Source: Incurvaria masculella (lineage: Eukaryota; Arthropoda; Insecta; Lepidoptera; Incurvariidae). Taken from it: 64,000 nucleotides of DNA. The position numbers and the translations under genes were made by a program. Positions 33,460-46,318 of the stretch are shown piece after piece (the stretch's first letter is position 1; the number at the start of each line of letters is the position of its first letter). Below the pieces are notes generated by a model. The model made no database searches and was not told the origin of the DNA. It saw only the letters and a program-made list of their open reading frames with translations. The stretch covers positions 8,509,001 to 8,573,000 of the forward strand of contig OX335656.1 in the NCBI GenBank assembly GCA_946894095.1, given 5' to 3'.

Positions 33460-34209
33460 CGCGGCTCTTCTAACCATGTTAGCCTGTAGTTCGTGAAAGG
33501 AGAACGAGGCGCTGAGGTCAGAAAAAGACATGCTCTTCTAACCATGTTAGCCTGTAGTTCGTGAAAGGAGAACGAGGCGCTGAGGTCAGAAAAAGACATG
33601 CTTTTCTAACCATGTTAGCCTGTATTTCGTGAAAGGAGAACGAGGCGCTGAGGTCAGAAAAAGACATGCTCTTCTAACCATGTTAGCCTGTAGTTCGTGA
33701 AAGGAGATCGAGGCGCTGAGGTTAGAAAAAGACATGCTCTTCTAACCGTTAGCCTGTAGTTCGTGAAAGGAGAACGAGGCGCTGAGGTCAGAAAAATACA
33801 TGCTCTTCTAACCATGTTAGCCTGTAGTTCGTAAAAGGAGAACGAGGCGCTGAGGTCAGAAAAAGACATGCTCTTCTAACCATGTTAGCCTGTAGTTCGT
33901 GAAAGGAGATCAAGGCGCTGAGGTCAGAAAAAGACATGCTCTTCTAACCATGTTAGCCTGTAGTTCGTGAAAGGAGAACGAGGCGCTGAGGTCAGAAAAA
34001 TACATGCTCTTCTAACCATGTTAGCCTGTAGTTCGTAAAAGGAGAACGAGGCGCTGAGGTCAGAAAAAGACATGCTCTTCTAACCATGTTAGCCTGTAGT
34101 TCGTGAAAGGAGATCGAGGCGCTGAGGTCAGAAAAAGACATGCTCTTCTAACCATGTTAGCCTGTAGTTCGTGAAAGGAGAACGAGGCGCTGAGGTCAGA
34201 AAAATACAT
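33460..34209. repeat. 68-bp minisatellite, 11 copies, trimeric higher order
   Basis: Units contain TTCTAACCATGTTAGCCTGT and GAACGAGGCGCTGAGG. From the fourth copy on, marker changes recur every third unit: GAGATC, then AAATACATG, then TTCGTAAAAGG. One unit lacks 3 bp. Three units make a repeat of about 204 bp. Confidence 0.92.
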
Positions 34210-35394
34210 GTCTAGGATTGCTTGAATACACATTTTGCAGTATATTTTTAGTAGCTTGAATACGCATTTTTTTAGAATAATTTAATGCTACAAGCACAGT
34301 ACAGTTATATGCGTTCAGGTTTGGTGCAGAAGATTGTTGATATTAAGGGCCTGGTACTAGCCAAATCGCAAAGTTAGACGAGGCACCCCAAGTAAACTAA
34401 CGAAGTCTGACGATTATAAGTGTCATCCTTACAATATATGATTCCTTGTCTAGGAATCGAATGATTTTCGTTAATGTATGTTTCCTTTTTCTATACAAAA
34501 TACATTGCGGAAACGGTGTCCATTTCCGAACTTTTTTGACTAAATGTAGAAATCTAAAAGCAAATGGAATTTTTTGTTTATGCATATATGCTGTTTTTGC
34601 TTATATCTAGAAATCGAATGACTTTCAGATTTCTAATGAGAAAAATCAACTTTTTTTTTTTATTATTATTTAAATAAATGATGGAATAAAAAAATATTAA
34701 CAATCCATTATCAGTCTGGAGTTCTATTTGGGTTTGCTGAAGCGTTTCACTACATATTATTACATTTGTTAAAAAGTGCATTTGTATGGCGCGAGTAGTT
34801 GGCTAGTCCTAGCGCCTTAAATATGTTTAATGTTCTTTTATTTTGCAGGGTTTTCTTCAAAATTTTAAACTATAGCAAACAGAGAATCTAAAATACGCTA
34901 GATAAGTTTTCCTGCATTTGTTACATGTCAAATTTGTAAATTAGTACCGAGTACGGGTGTCTCTCGTCATTCAGCGGGGGAACGCGGCATCCGTCATGGG
35001 GACAATGACAACGGGACCCATGATGGATGATTATTTTTACGTTTAGGTAAGTCAGTTATTTTTTTTTCTTCTCTATTTTTCAGTTTTATGTATATCTTAT
35101 TTTAATTGTGTCGAATAATGTAATAAACAAATTGTCATTATAACAGTGAATGTTACAGTTGCAACAACATTGATTAATTGCTGTTTGAAATAAATTGAAA
35201 CCTTTATAACCAACAAACACACGACTTCCAAGTTAACTATTTCCACGCTAAATATTATAACAATGTAAGTAGGAGAAGTTAGAAATTTCGTAAAAAATAT
35301 GAATTATTTTTGTTAGGTGCTATCTAAAGTTCCATGCGTATCCGATTTCCAAGAACTGGAACTAAGTGGCTGTCTTTTATATCCTTCCGGTAGC
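34210..35394. other. No gene recognised
   Basis: AT-rich sequence without supported features. Confidence 0.5.
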
Positions 35395-35512
35395 TATCAA
35401 TGCATGCAATGTAAAGTTAAGCTCGATTTAAATAGTTGTAAAGACCCTCCGTTTTTGAGCATGGCTAAACTGAACTGGATGGAAAAAAGGGAAAACACGG
35501 CCAGACATTATC
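35395..35512 (-). repeat. tRNA-SINE family fragment, diverged
   Basis: Recognised by AAACTGAACTGGATGGAAAA and flanking order. Confidence 0.5.
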
Positions 35513-35661
35513 TTTAGAACCTGTATTACCTACATGATTTCTTTATATTTCCATCTGATTATTCATTTGAAATAAACGTATAGGGAAATCAGAAATGAAA
35601 TGTATAATAATATTCTTTAGGTAGGCTGATTTAAATGTATTATGACACACTGATTTTACCT

Positions 35662-35885
35662 AGTGTTGGGTAAGGTGAGCGTGTCGGACTCGCACAGAAA
35701 GGGTTACATTTCATCGTAGAATATTTAACACAAAAAACACGTCTTTTGTGTTACATATTTTTATTAGTTTATTTCTCCAAATTGTTGTTATAACGGCAAA
35801 ATAAATACATACTCTGAGAAAAATTCAGCTAACCTAACCTAACCTACCTATTACGGTTCATGAGATGCAACCCTGTAACAGACTA
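35662..35885 (-). repeat. Dispersed GGGTTCCGTA element, diverged
   Basis: Keeps GTCGGACTCGCACAGAAAGG, the TTGTTGTTATAACGGCAAAA core and the CATGAGATGCAACCCTGT part, with a CCTAA-type insert near 35830. Confidence 0.55.
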
Positions 35886-36104
35886 TCGTCAAATAATAAA
35901 AAATGGTTCGGAAATATATTGAAGAAGCAACATCTATGGAAGTACCGAGCACGTAGGTAATGTTATGATGGGCTGTTCAGGCGTTCCCTTAGGGCGAGCC
36001 CATCTTGTCGCTTATTTACTTTCCATCTCGCCTTTATTACTCTAGAGATAACAACATGGCAACCTAGACACCTACGTGATCCTAACTTATGTGTTCACAG
36101 TTTG

Positions 36105-36210
36105 CATCATTCAACTTTCGTTTGGTTCCGAATTTATTACGATGGGATAAGTCTCATCATTCAACTTTGCAATGTTTGGTTCCGAATTAATTACGATCGG
36201 ATAAGTCTTA
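36105..36210 (+). repeat. Two tandem units of about 52 bp
   Basis: CATCATTCAACTTT...GATAAGTCT occurs twice with a few changes. Confidence 0.65.
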
Positions 36211-36539
36211 AACCGGTTCAGTGATAATGGCGGGCAATTTATTGTATAACAAAATAGTTCTCGATTTTGCGGACACTCTTTTAGATATTACGTTATGTTT
36301 TTCCGTTACGACATACAATTTGCTGGAACTGTGTGCCATCAGCTTCTAAGCCAGTGCTTATTACACCTGTCATGCATAAAAAGCTCTGATCTGCGTCAAT
36401 GTAACTGTTGTGTTAAATCCGACGGAGGTATTTACGGTTTATTGGCGTTAAATAGAACCATACATTCAAAATAATCAGTTACTAATTTTACGAACATTTA
36501 CTCAAATATCCTATAAATGAATTCAAATGAATTATATTT

Positions 36540-37053
36540 AAAGGAGAATGCCCATTGCCCCATATCTTTTGGGTCCCTTAAAATTTCAGTGTCTATCTTC
36601 CAAACCAGTGGTATAATTTTTAAGACCACATTAATTGCAATTTTAAAGTTACGGTTTTGAGGTTATTAATGATTTAGATACACCAGAGAGTTCAGCTTAG
36701 AGCAAAATGCTCTAGTCCAAACGCAATAAAAATGGACAGAATTTAATGTCTCTTTGATATTTCATATGCATCAATCCTTCACATTGGTCCTAGGGATAGT
36801 TTTACATACGTATTTATGCCTTTTTTTCTCTTTTTCCAGACGGAATGGTATGGAGCAAGCTACCCGAACACGTCTTGTGACAACGGAAGTACTATACGGT
36901 GCTCTGTCCTTGTCTTATTCATATTTTTAGTAGGAACAGAAGTAATTGTGAAGGATTCCTTTTAATTATTTGTTATATATTTAAATATTAAATACAAATT
37001 ATCGCATGTGTGTCAATAAAAGACACGAATAATTTCTAAGGGCATTCTCCTTT
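36540..37053. mobile_element. MITE with 14-bp terminal inverted repeats
   Basis: Begins AAAGGAGAATGCCC and ends GGGCATTCTCCTTT, 514 bp, no coding capacity. Target duplication not identified. Confidence 0.6.
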
Positions 37054-38809
37054 GATGCGTGAGTTCGTCGCGCTCTCCAGGACTACGCGCAGATGGATCT
37101 CGGAGATCGCGCAAAAAAGGAGAATCAAAAAAATATTCTGATGAAAGGAAAACATTTCACAGACAACGATTTGCATTTGAACCGTGCGCGATTACTTTAC
37201 GGACTTTGCGTCCGCAGGAAATGAACGTATATTGGCATAACTTGAGTAAATGTAAGACTAAAGAAAACATTGCACGGACTTTGCTTGTTTACTTCATTTA
37301 TGTGTATAAGCCGGAGTTATATCCGAAGCACCCGCTGCCGCAGAGAATCGGATAACCCCTAGCGGTTGACATCGGGTTTATGAGAACGAACTGTTTCTTA
37401 AACTAATTTCCCCGCCGCATCACCAGGATAGGGAATTGACTGCCGGCGGGTGTCTCGTCCTCAAACCAATAACCTGGGAGTCTCCAAACTTAACCTAAAC
37501 AAGCTCGATAGCTCAGCGATAGTCCGCAAATCAGTAGGTATGGTGCCTCGCTGAGCGTGGTTTCGCGAGGTGAGGTGGATTTGGCTTTCTGAGTACCTTT
37601 GGTCTCTCAGCACAGTCACCCATACCGGTTTTTCATTAAAAATAATGTTTATCACTGTATAACATATGTTTAGTTTAGTGACTGAGTTGCGCGGATCTCT
37701 GAGCACCAATATAGAATATTCTTTAGTCTGTGACTATGGAGCTGTCACAATTAGTTGAACGAACGAGGTTAGATTTTGTTGGGAGGCCACGCGTATTTTG
37801 TGCGGGTTACTGTGCCTCTCCTGGAGGGCTTTTGTGAGTGCTGTAGTGCCGCGAGGTTGCAATCAGTGAGCTCCCTAGGATCCTATCCCGAACCCATATG
37901 CTCATGACCTCTGCAGCGCCACTACTTCGACAGGGTGAGCACCGCCTCCTAAACTTTATACATATATACAACGATCGTGAACAGAATTTTTGTTTGCAAG
38001 TAATTTTTAACCCTCCTTTTCTACCTACTTTAGGATACATTACATATGATTTACCATATTATAACCTAACATATCAACATTGGTTCCTTTCTTTCTGTTT
38101 TCTACTTGTACTAATAGATCATGAGTATACATAACTTAGTTTAAAAACTTAATCTCTCGACTCCAGAGCAGCGCCTTTATCCTTTGATCCGTAACAGCTC
38201 CGCGGCTTTGGAGCTCGACTTTGAGCGACACATAGCGGAATATAATTATCTAAGTTATGAATTTGGCGAAACTTTATCCCAAAAGGACAAACTTTTTTGT
38301 AATACGTCAAATTTATCATGACATTTCGAAGTATACATATGAAAAAAGTGAATAGATATGAAGACAAAACTTTAAAATTCATATCCGTAAGTTTTTGGAC
38401 TTCTTGAAAGGAGCGCGTATTTAAATCATGTTCTCGAATTTTAACGGCTGTAAAGTTCATAACCGATATTTGTCCCAACAACCCCAAGGCGGTCATGAGC
38501 TTAGACGGATACACAGAGTTAACTGTCGGATGAACCCAAAATTATTTCATACAAAATGTACTGAAATTTCTTATTTCACTCAATCGCCATGCGCTTCAAA
38601 ATAATGATCTGAAGTAATGTTTCAAATTTTACTTTGAAATCTTAAGGATAAGATAAGAAAAATGGTTGACAAATTAATCAATAGGTCTCGTCTTATTTAC
38701 CTGCGAAAAGTGTTGTGGGAACCATATATTGCTCCCACATACAAATAGTAGCTATAGCAAACATCTATCAATATATGTAGGTCCATATATGAACATTTTA
38801 CTTGGTCAA
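37054..38809. other. No gene recognised; one repeat fragment
   Basis: The inverted copy of the 24778 repeat is at 37543-37640. A 98-codon frame at 37059-37355 and others have no recognised domain. Confidence 0.45.
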
Positions 38810-40985
38810 AAATAACCTCCATGTACTTGGCCCCTCAAAGTCTATATATATCTAAAATTAAAATTGCAATCGTTTGTGAATCGTTTGTGAATGTTTGTGA
38901 TAATAAAAAAAAGTTTTGTGAACGAATAGTTTTTCCTTAAAAAAATAAATAAAATAAGCATGTATTTGGCCCCCCATAAGAGGAAATTTAAAAAAAAAAT
39001 GTCGGATTGTATCAGAAATCGTTTGTGAACGTTTGTGCGTTCATTCATAGCGTTTGTGAATCAATAGTTTCAAAGATATTATTTTTTTTACATCATGGGG
39101 TGAAGCGGGGTTTTGTAAAACCATGAAGTTGGCCCCACATTTTCATGATATTCCCAAAATTAATATCGCAATGGATTGCAAATCGTTTGTGAATGTATGT
39201 GATAGCAGAAAAAAGTTTTGTGAACGGATAGTTTTCCCTTAAAAATATATTGAAATATTACATGTATTTCCCCCGTAACAGAAAACTTACAATAATGCAT
39301 CGGAACGGGTCAGAAATTGTTTGGGAATATTTGTACTTAATTCAAATGTTTTCGAATCAATCGTTTTGAATATATTTAACATTTTCGACAGGGTGAATAG
39401 GGGTAACCTAAAACCATGAAGTTGGCCCCACATTTTCATGATATTCTCAAAATTAATATCGCAATCGTTTGTAAATTGTTTGTGAATGTTTGTGATAACA
39501 AGAAAAGTTTTGTGAACGGATAGTTTTCCCTTAAAACATTTTTGAAAATTTACATGTATTTGCCCCTGTAACAGGAAACCAAGAACACATCGTAACTGGT
39601 CAGAAATTGTTTGTGAATGTTTGCATCTTCATGGCAAACGTTTTCGAATCATTGGTTTCGAAAATATTTAATAATTTCGAAAGGGTGAATAGGGGTAACG
39701 TAAAACCATGAAGTTGGCCCCACATTTTTATGATATTTCCAAAATTAATATTGCGATCGTTTGTAAATCGTTTGTGAACGTATGTGATAGCAGAAAAAGT
39801 TTTGTGAGCGAATTGTTTTCCCTTAAAAAAATATTGAAAATTTACATGTATTTGCCCCTGTAACAGGAAAACAAGAACACATCGTAACGGGTCAGAAATT
39901 GTTTGTGAATATTTGTACTTCATTGCAAACGTTTTCGAATCAATACTTTTGCAGATATTAAATATTTTCGGAAGGGTGAATAGGGGTAATGCCAAACCAT
40001 GAAGTTGGCCCCACATTTGTATGACTTTCCCAAAATAAATATCGCGATCGTTTGTAAATCGTTTGTGAACGTATGTGATAGCAGAAAAAGTTTTGTGAGC
40101 GAATTGTTTTCCCTTAAAAAAATATTGAAAATTTACATGTATTTGCCCCTGTAACAGGAAAACAAGAACACATCGTAACGGGTCAGAAATTGTTTGTGAA
40201 TATTTGTACTTCATTGCAAACGTTTTTGAATCAATACTTTTGCAGATATTAAATATTTTCGAAAGGGTGAATAGGGGTAACGCCAAACCATGAAGTTGGC
40301 CCCACATTTGTATGATATTCCCAAAATAAATATCGCGATCGTTTGTAAATCGTTTGTGAACGTATGTGATAGCAGAAAAAAGTTTTGTGAGCGAATAGTT
40401 TTCCCTTAAAAAAATATTGAAAATTTACATGTAGTTGCTCCTGTAACAGGAAATTTACAAGAACACGTCGGAACGGGTCAGAATTTTTTTGGGAATATTT
40501 GTACGTTTTCGAATCAATACTTTTGAAGATATTTAATATTTTCGAAAGGGTAAAAAAAAATATTGAAAATTTACATGTATTTGCTCTTATAACAGGAAAT
40601 TTACAAGAACACTTCGGAACGGGTCAGATATTTTTTGGGAATATTTGTACTTTATTGCAAACGTTTTCGAATCAATACTTTTGAAGATATTTAATATTTT
40701 AGAAAGTGTTAATAGGGGTAACGTAAAACCATGAAGCTGCCCCAACATTTTCATGATATTCCCAAAATGAATATCGCGATCGTTTGTAAATCGTTTCTGA
40801 ACGTATGTGATAGCAGAAAAATATTTTGCGAACGATTTTGACATTTGCCCTTAAAAAAATATTGAAATTTAATGAATGAATTTATTCCGTGACGAGAAAT
40901 GAACAACAATGCATCGTAACGGGTCAGAAATTGTTTATGAATTTTTGTATCTTATAAAAATGAATTACGAAGATATATATATTAC
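38810..40985. repeat. AT-rich satellite, period about 291 bp, about seven copies
   Basis: The marker GCGATCGTTTGTAAATCG or variants recurs at 38865, 39168, 39461, 39753, 40044, 40335 and 40776. Periods are 291-303 bp, with a partial extra unit near 40440-40590. Central copies are the most alike. Because 291 is divisible by three, one minus-strand frame stays open through more than two units (39600-40307). Confidence 0.9.
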
Positions 40986-41240
40986 GTAACCGTCAGATAG
41001 CCTAACACACCACATGGGAACTAGGTACCATGCCAGGACCTTCCTTATATTGCCCGGCTACATTTAACTGGATGGAAAACACGGACAATTTTCATTGCCG
41101 CTTTGACCATGGATACCAACTCGGACAGGATTAAACCTACCACCTAGTAAGCAAGGAAGGGGACCTACATTTTAACGTGGAATCGGAACCACAGCCAGTC
41201 TCAACGGTCGAAAATGGTCACCAATCCAGAACCTAACCGC
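40986..41240 (-). repeat. tRNA-SINE family copy, head lost
   Basis: Body runs from AACACACCACATGGGAACTA through ACATTTAACTGGATGGAAAA to CTACCACCTAGTAAGCAAGG. Confidence 0.65.
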
Positions 41241-43157
41241 GCTCAGAGATGCATCAAAGCTTATCGAATCGCAAGGCGTCGCATTTCGACAAGCATTCTG
41301 AGCAGAATTTTTGTCTAATAATTTTATGCAAACTTGGTTATCGAAAAATATTGGTCTGAAACCATTTTACGATTTATATTAATATAAGTTGGTCCTTGCC
41401 ATTATGATTTAAGCTTTATACTGGTTTAAAAAACTTTGAAACGCGTTATCTACCACAATTTAAGCGGTATGGATATATTATTTAAATTTCATTGTATTGA
41501 TCATTATATATTCTAGTGTCGCGCTTAGAAACAATTTTAATTATGCCTTTATATTAATTACAATTAATGAATTTAGCATTTCTGGGGAATTTCGTCCTCG
41601 ATTTGCTCAGAATAGCTCATGTTTTAATTAATAGTTGTTAATATATAGCCAACATTAACAATATTTCTAATCACGACACTAGATAATTGATTAGTGAATG
41701 CAATACAATTTCAAAATAATATCCTCACCGCTTATGCGGTGGGCGTTGACGCCCTTCAAAGTTTTTTAAATCAATTTAACCCTTGCATTTTAATGGCAAG
41801 TCCCAAGTTTTTATTAGTCCAAATTATAAGATGGTTCAATGTCAAGTTTTTTCAATAACTTCATTTGAATAATAGTGCTTACTATGGAAACTATAAATAT
41901 AAAACGGTGATAACGGACGTTCTAGGGTTAGTCCGCCCACTCTGAATACGGCTGATGGATTTTTTGTATGCAACATGTAACTTGACAACTCATACCGACT
42001 AATTTAATGACTTAAGCACTGAATGAACCAAGCAAAAAAAGCAAAAGATACAGAATAAGTTATCTAAAAAATCAAAGCCCCTGTCCCGACTTTTCACCTT
42101 TATTGGCGTTTTCGCCAAACCGATCGACTATAATAAGGGCCTTGTGCACGGAAGGAGGCAAAATCAAAATCAACTTCAATGTATGATTAAAGACTTCACA
42201 AGTAAGTTACAGAAAAAAAATTTTTTTTTCAATTCAGTCTCATAAAAGTGTAAATCAATTAAGAAAGATATTGAAATCTGTAAACTGTAGAATTTTCTAT
42301 TTATCTTTATTATAAAATGTATAGCTAAGCTCAATTTCATCGGATTAGAGAAGGAATAGGTAATTTGATTAACGTAATATAAACATTATGCCAACAAATA
42401 ACATTGCCACATGAATGAATTTGAGTTTTATATTATCTATACTTAAATTATAAAGCTGAAAAGTTTGTTTATTCGAACAAATTCTCTGAAACTACCAGTC
42501 GGATTTGAAAACATATTTTTGCATTCTTGAGGATGGTTATAAGCCGAGAAAAAACCAGGAACCTCAGCTAGTGTTTTAATACGCGGCTGTAGTGAATTCT
42601 GTTATCTACGTTGTTATTTTGAAAGTCTTGAGAATTAGAGAGCCACTTGGACCAGGTCCCACTTGAAATCAACATAAAATAGTCAAGTGGTGTGGACGGA
42701 CCGGTGCGGAGGTGGTGGTGCAACGCGCGACGCGTCGTCGCCGCCTCCACCGCCGCCACCGCGCCTCCGCGCCCCGCTGCGCGCCGAGCCGGACGAATAT
42801 TATTAAAATACCCTGTTAGGTTTAATTTCACAAAGAGTGACCATTGTTTTGATTATCGCGTCTCTTTGTTATGCTACAAAACGACCATGACTTATTAACA
42901 AACTGAATTAATATATGAACTTCATCTGGGAATTTTGTGTATTTTTTTGCCTAATTAAACTATGTAGGTAAGTTAAGCTCTTTGTTTGAAGGTTTGAAGG
43001 ACGTTTAATCCTCAGTGTCCGGCTAATCCCTTATTTCCATTTGACCTGCGCTCATGCCAAATGAAACATCATTTAGTACTTTTTGTTCTCCCGTGATTAC
43101 AAAAACAGTCTTGTGTACCCAATTTAGGCATGATATTACTTTCTCCATAACAACAAA
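41241..43157. other. No gene recognised; one GC-rich island
   Basis: A GC-rich trinucleotide island lies at 42690-42800 without splice borders or family resemblance. Confidence 0.4.
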
Positions 43158-43416
43158 ATTCGGCCAAGTGCGAGCCGGACTCGCACACGAAGTGCCGCGC
43201 TCGCACTCGTTCCGTACAACTCACAAGATTTAACACAAAAATCACGTTTTTGTATGTTTGTTGTCATAGTGGCAAAATAAATACATGCTCTGTGACCATT
43301 TCAGCTGCCTACCTGCCATTACGGTTCGTGAGATACAGCCCTGTGACAGACGGACGGACGGTCAGCGGAGGCTTAGTAATAGGGTTCCGTTAGCACCCTT
43401 TGGGTACGGATCGCTA
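43158..43416 (-). repeat. Dispersed GGGTTCCGTA element, reverse copy
   Basis: Starts CGGCCAAGTGCGAGCCGG and ends CCTTTGGGTACGGATCGC. Confidence 0.65.
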
Positions 43417-43484
43417 AATAGGGCTTACCTACTGATTAATTAGGTGTTTTTCGTTTTTCTTGTTTGTATTTTCGAAATTATGTG

Positions 43485-43600
43485 CTTATAGATATGATGA
43501 AAGAAAGAGGTGTGATGTGATCGTACCGTATGGCGCTCTATCATCTCTGCCTACCCCTCCGGGAAAGCGTTAAAGTATGTATGTGTGTTTTGAATATTGA
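43485..43600 (+). repeat. Possible RTE LINE 3' tail
   Basis: TCTCTGCCTACCCCTCCGGG followed by a TATGTATGTGTG tail resembles the 3' end of lepidopteran RTE LINEs. Confidence 0.4.
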
Positions 43601-43959
43601 TTCTACAAGCCTGGAACTTTATCGTATTTGTTAGTAGATTCCAGTGGGGGGTGGACTAGCAACACGTTATCATGATATATTATGAAATTATCGTGCTTGA
43701 GTTAGAACCGACGGGCATCTTCAGGTATTTTGGCCGTGTTGGGTAGAACCATGATTTACCATTATATCAATTGTATCAATAATGTCGAAATCTTATTCTT
43801 ACTTTATTGATAAGTCTGCTCTCAAACCATTGTTTTCTTAATTTTCTGCATGTGATCAGCTCACTGTGGTAGTTAATGAAAAAACTAATAATATTAAAAC
43901 CAAACGTGCAAGTGTTGCGTTCCGCGGTTCCGGACATTCATTGTTTTGCCTTGTTGTGG

Positions 43960-44232
43960 TTCCGTACCCAAAGGGTGCCAACGGAACCCTATTGCTAAAC
44001 CTCCGCTGTCCGTCCGTCCGCCCGTCCGTGTGTCCGTCTGTCACATGGCTCTATTTAATGAACCGTAATAGGTATATAGGCAGCTGAAATGTTCACAGAG
44101 TATGTATTTATTTTACCGCGATAACAACAAATAGGTAAAATAAATAAATCATTAAAAATAAAGGGAGTACAAACCATACAAAAAACTTGATTTTGTGGTT
44201 TTAAATATTGTACGATGGTACGGTGCCATCAT
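43960..44232 (+). repeat. Dispersed GGGTTCCGTA element, forward copy
   Basis: Starts GGTTCCGTACCCAAAGGGTG and ends near TTGTACGATGGTACGG. Confidence 0.7.
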
Positions 44233-44390
44233 GTTACAATGCCAATGTTCACCAAACATCGAGTTTGATCAAATAAAGCTCTTTTGAGTATATTTTTTTG
44301 ATATCCAACATTAAATGCGCGCATGATCTTCTTTCCACTTTGTATGGGGAGTTAAGCGGGAAGGCCCGCCCACCAAAGCAAAATAAAAAG

Positions 44391-44572
44391 GACCGCCTTC
44401 AAAAAAAAAAACCCCGGAACTAAAAAGATGATTAAAATAAAGAAATTGTATATAATTAGTAAGGTATTAAAATAGCTTATCGTACATTAATTAAAAGTAA
44501 CTTTTTCAAAATTTGTAAAATTAAATAATTTTTTGCTTTTTAGTTCCAGTGTGTTTTTTGAAGGCGGTCATT
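44391..44572. mobile_element. Short MITE of the 11581 family
   Basis: Bounded by GGACCGCCTTCAAAAAAA and its complement; the interior contains AATGTACGAT-type sequence shared with 11620-11690. Confidence 0.55.
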
Positions 44573-44599
44573 TTTTCATTTAAAAATATTTTTAAGGAC

Positions 44600-44875
44600 A
44601 CAAATGGTGTCAACGGAACCCTATTACTAAGCATCCGCTATCCGTTCGTCCGTCTGTCACAGGACCGTATCTCATGACCGTAATGGGTAGATAGCTGAAA
44701 TGTTCATAGAGTGTGTATTTATTATATTTTTCCGCTACAACAACAAATAGAAAAAGGTAAAATAAAAAAAAATACAAAATTAAAGGGCCCCAGACAAAAT
44801 TATTTTGTTTTTAAGTGTTGTACTATGGTACGGAACCCTTCGTGTGCGAGTTCGAATCGCACTTGGCGGACTTTT
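44600..44875 (+). repeat. Dispersed GGGTTCCGTA element, forward copy
   Basis: Keeps GTCAACGGAACCCTATTACT at the start and GTACGGAACCCTTCGTGTGC near the end. Confidence 0.65.
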
Positions 44876-46061
44876 TGTGCAACGGAATGTGAATGCTCCC
44901 AAAGAAAACTTGCGCGTTCTAAATTCCAATGTCCACTTGTATTATAAACCAAAAAGTGATTGTAGAATGCCAACATTTCGGCCAAAGGCTCTCACAAAAC
45001 GTATCTATTATAGCCGCCGTCATTAAAAAAAACCCTCGACAATAATCATTATTGTCACAAACAATAACATTTTTGTTTGTACATATGTAATGTGAAGCCT
45101 ATTTTAAAACTCGGCAAGCCCCTTTTTTAACCGACTTCATCAGTTCACCTACTCTATCGCTTTCATAAACTTCATTGGTTTTAGTCGCATCAACATACAC
45201 ATTTCAGAGTCAATATTTTAATGTTAAATTATAACATGAATATATATTTAGCGCTGAACTGGTTTCATATTGTACCATTTTGTTTCCACATTTCACATAT
45301 TATGTAATATGCGACTTGAGAATCAGACCTATAAATAACCGTATCCTAATCGTGGTAGACCGACAGTAATGGGGTGCAGCCCTGCCAGATCTCAAGTGGA
45401 ACAGGGATGAAGGTGATGGTTTTTACCTCAGATCAAAAAAGATCGGAGATGTTCCATTAAGCGCACATTCTACATAATATGAGGCCCGGCGCGCCGTCGC
45501 CGACACTAATTTTTTTTTAAGATTACGAACCCAACTTAAAAAGGTACATGCTCAGGTACCTACATGTCACGCGTAACAAGATTAGGGGGTTTGTGTGGAT
45601 GGGAACTGACTTGATGAACGCATTTTTGCAGAACATTCGCGCGCTGTGGCGATATTTGGACTGTGTTGCACATCATAGTATAAGGGGCATACGACGCGCG
45701 AACGGCTTCCCTACGATTTTATGCACAATTTGTCCACACGGCGCGGCTTGGCACTTCTGCTTCCTTTTCTCTTCTGTGGTTTTACTTAGAGAAGAGTGAA
45801 TAAAAAGCTAAATTTATTATGACGCCCATAAGTATCGAAACCGACTCAACGGAATTGATGGCAATAGTATTTGCGGCAAATTTGGACTGCTGCACACGCA
45901 TATCTATTTGTTAATAATTCATAGTTAACACAATTTATTCTGCGGCACCGTCCTTACACATTGAGTATAACCATGAAATAACATACATAACATTTCGTTA
46001 AACCTATGGCCTAAGTAGGTGTTTGTTCGGCAGTTCGAAAAACCAGTGAATGAAACAATAT
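44876..46061. other. No gene recognised
   Basis: An 83-codon frame at 45548-45799 shows no recognised domain. Confidence 0.45.
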
Positions 46062-46313
46062 ACTCCATACTATCCATACTAATATTATGAATGCGAAAGT
46101 ACCTATGTCTGCCTGTTGCGTTTTTACGCCTAAACTGCTTTGCCTATATTTATTTAATTTGGTATAGAGTCTGAACCTTGTGATAGGACATATGCTACAT
46201 TTTGCGGTGAAAATTAAACTCATAGGGGATGAGAATTTGTATGGGGAATTCATCTTCACTGTTATACACTATTAAATAAAGAAGTAATGTTTTTGTTTTT
46301 TGTTTGTGCAGGG
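46062..46313 (+). repeat. Dispersed repeat split by the BEL/Pao insertion
   Basis: The string CATACTAATATTATGAATGC resembles a common lepidopteran repeat; its probable continuation is at 54041-54110 (ACTAAACCGATTCTCACA). Confidence 0.35.
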
Positions 46314-46318
46314 TAATC
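46314..46318. repeat. BEL/Pao target duplication, left (TAATC)
   Basis: Identical to 54036-54040. Confidence 0.9.

Noticed and set aside
33460..34209. A CRISPR array
   Set aside because: Direct tandem units without unique spacers, in an animal genome.
39600..40307. 235-codon minus-strand frame
   Set aside because: Open only because the 291-bp satellite period is divisible by three; no recognised domain.
42568..42831. Coding exon in a GC-rich island (also 27832-28017 and 19757-20074)
   Set aside because: Low-complexity Ala/Arg frames on both strands, no splice borders or family similarity.
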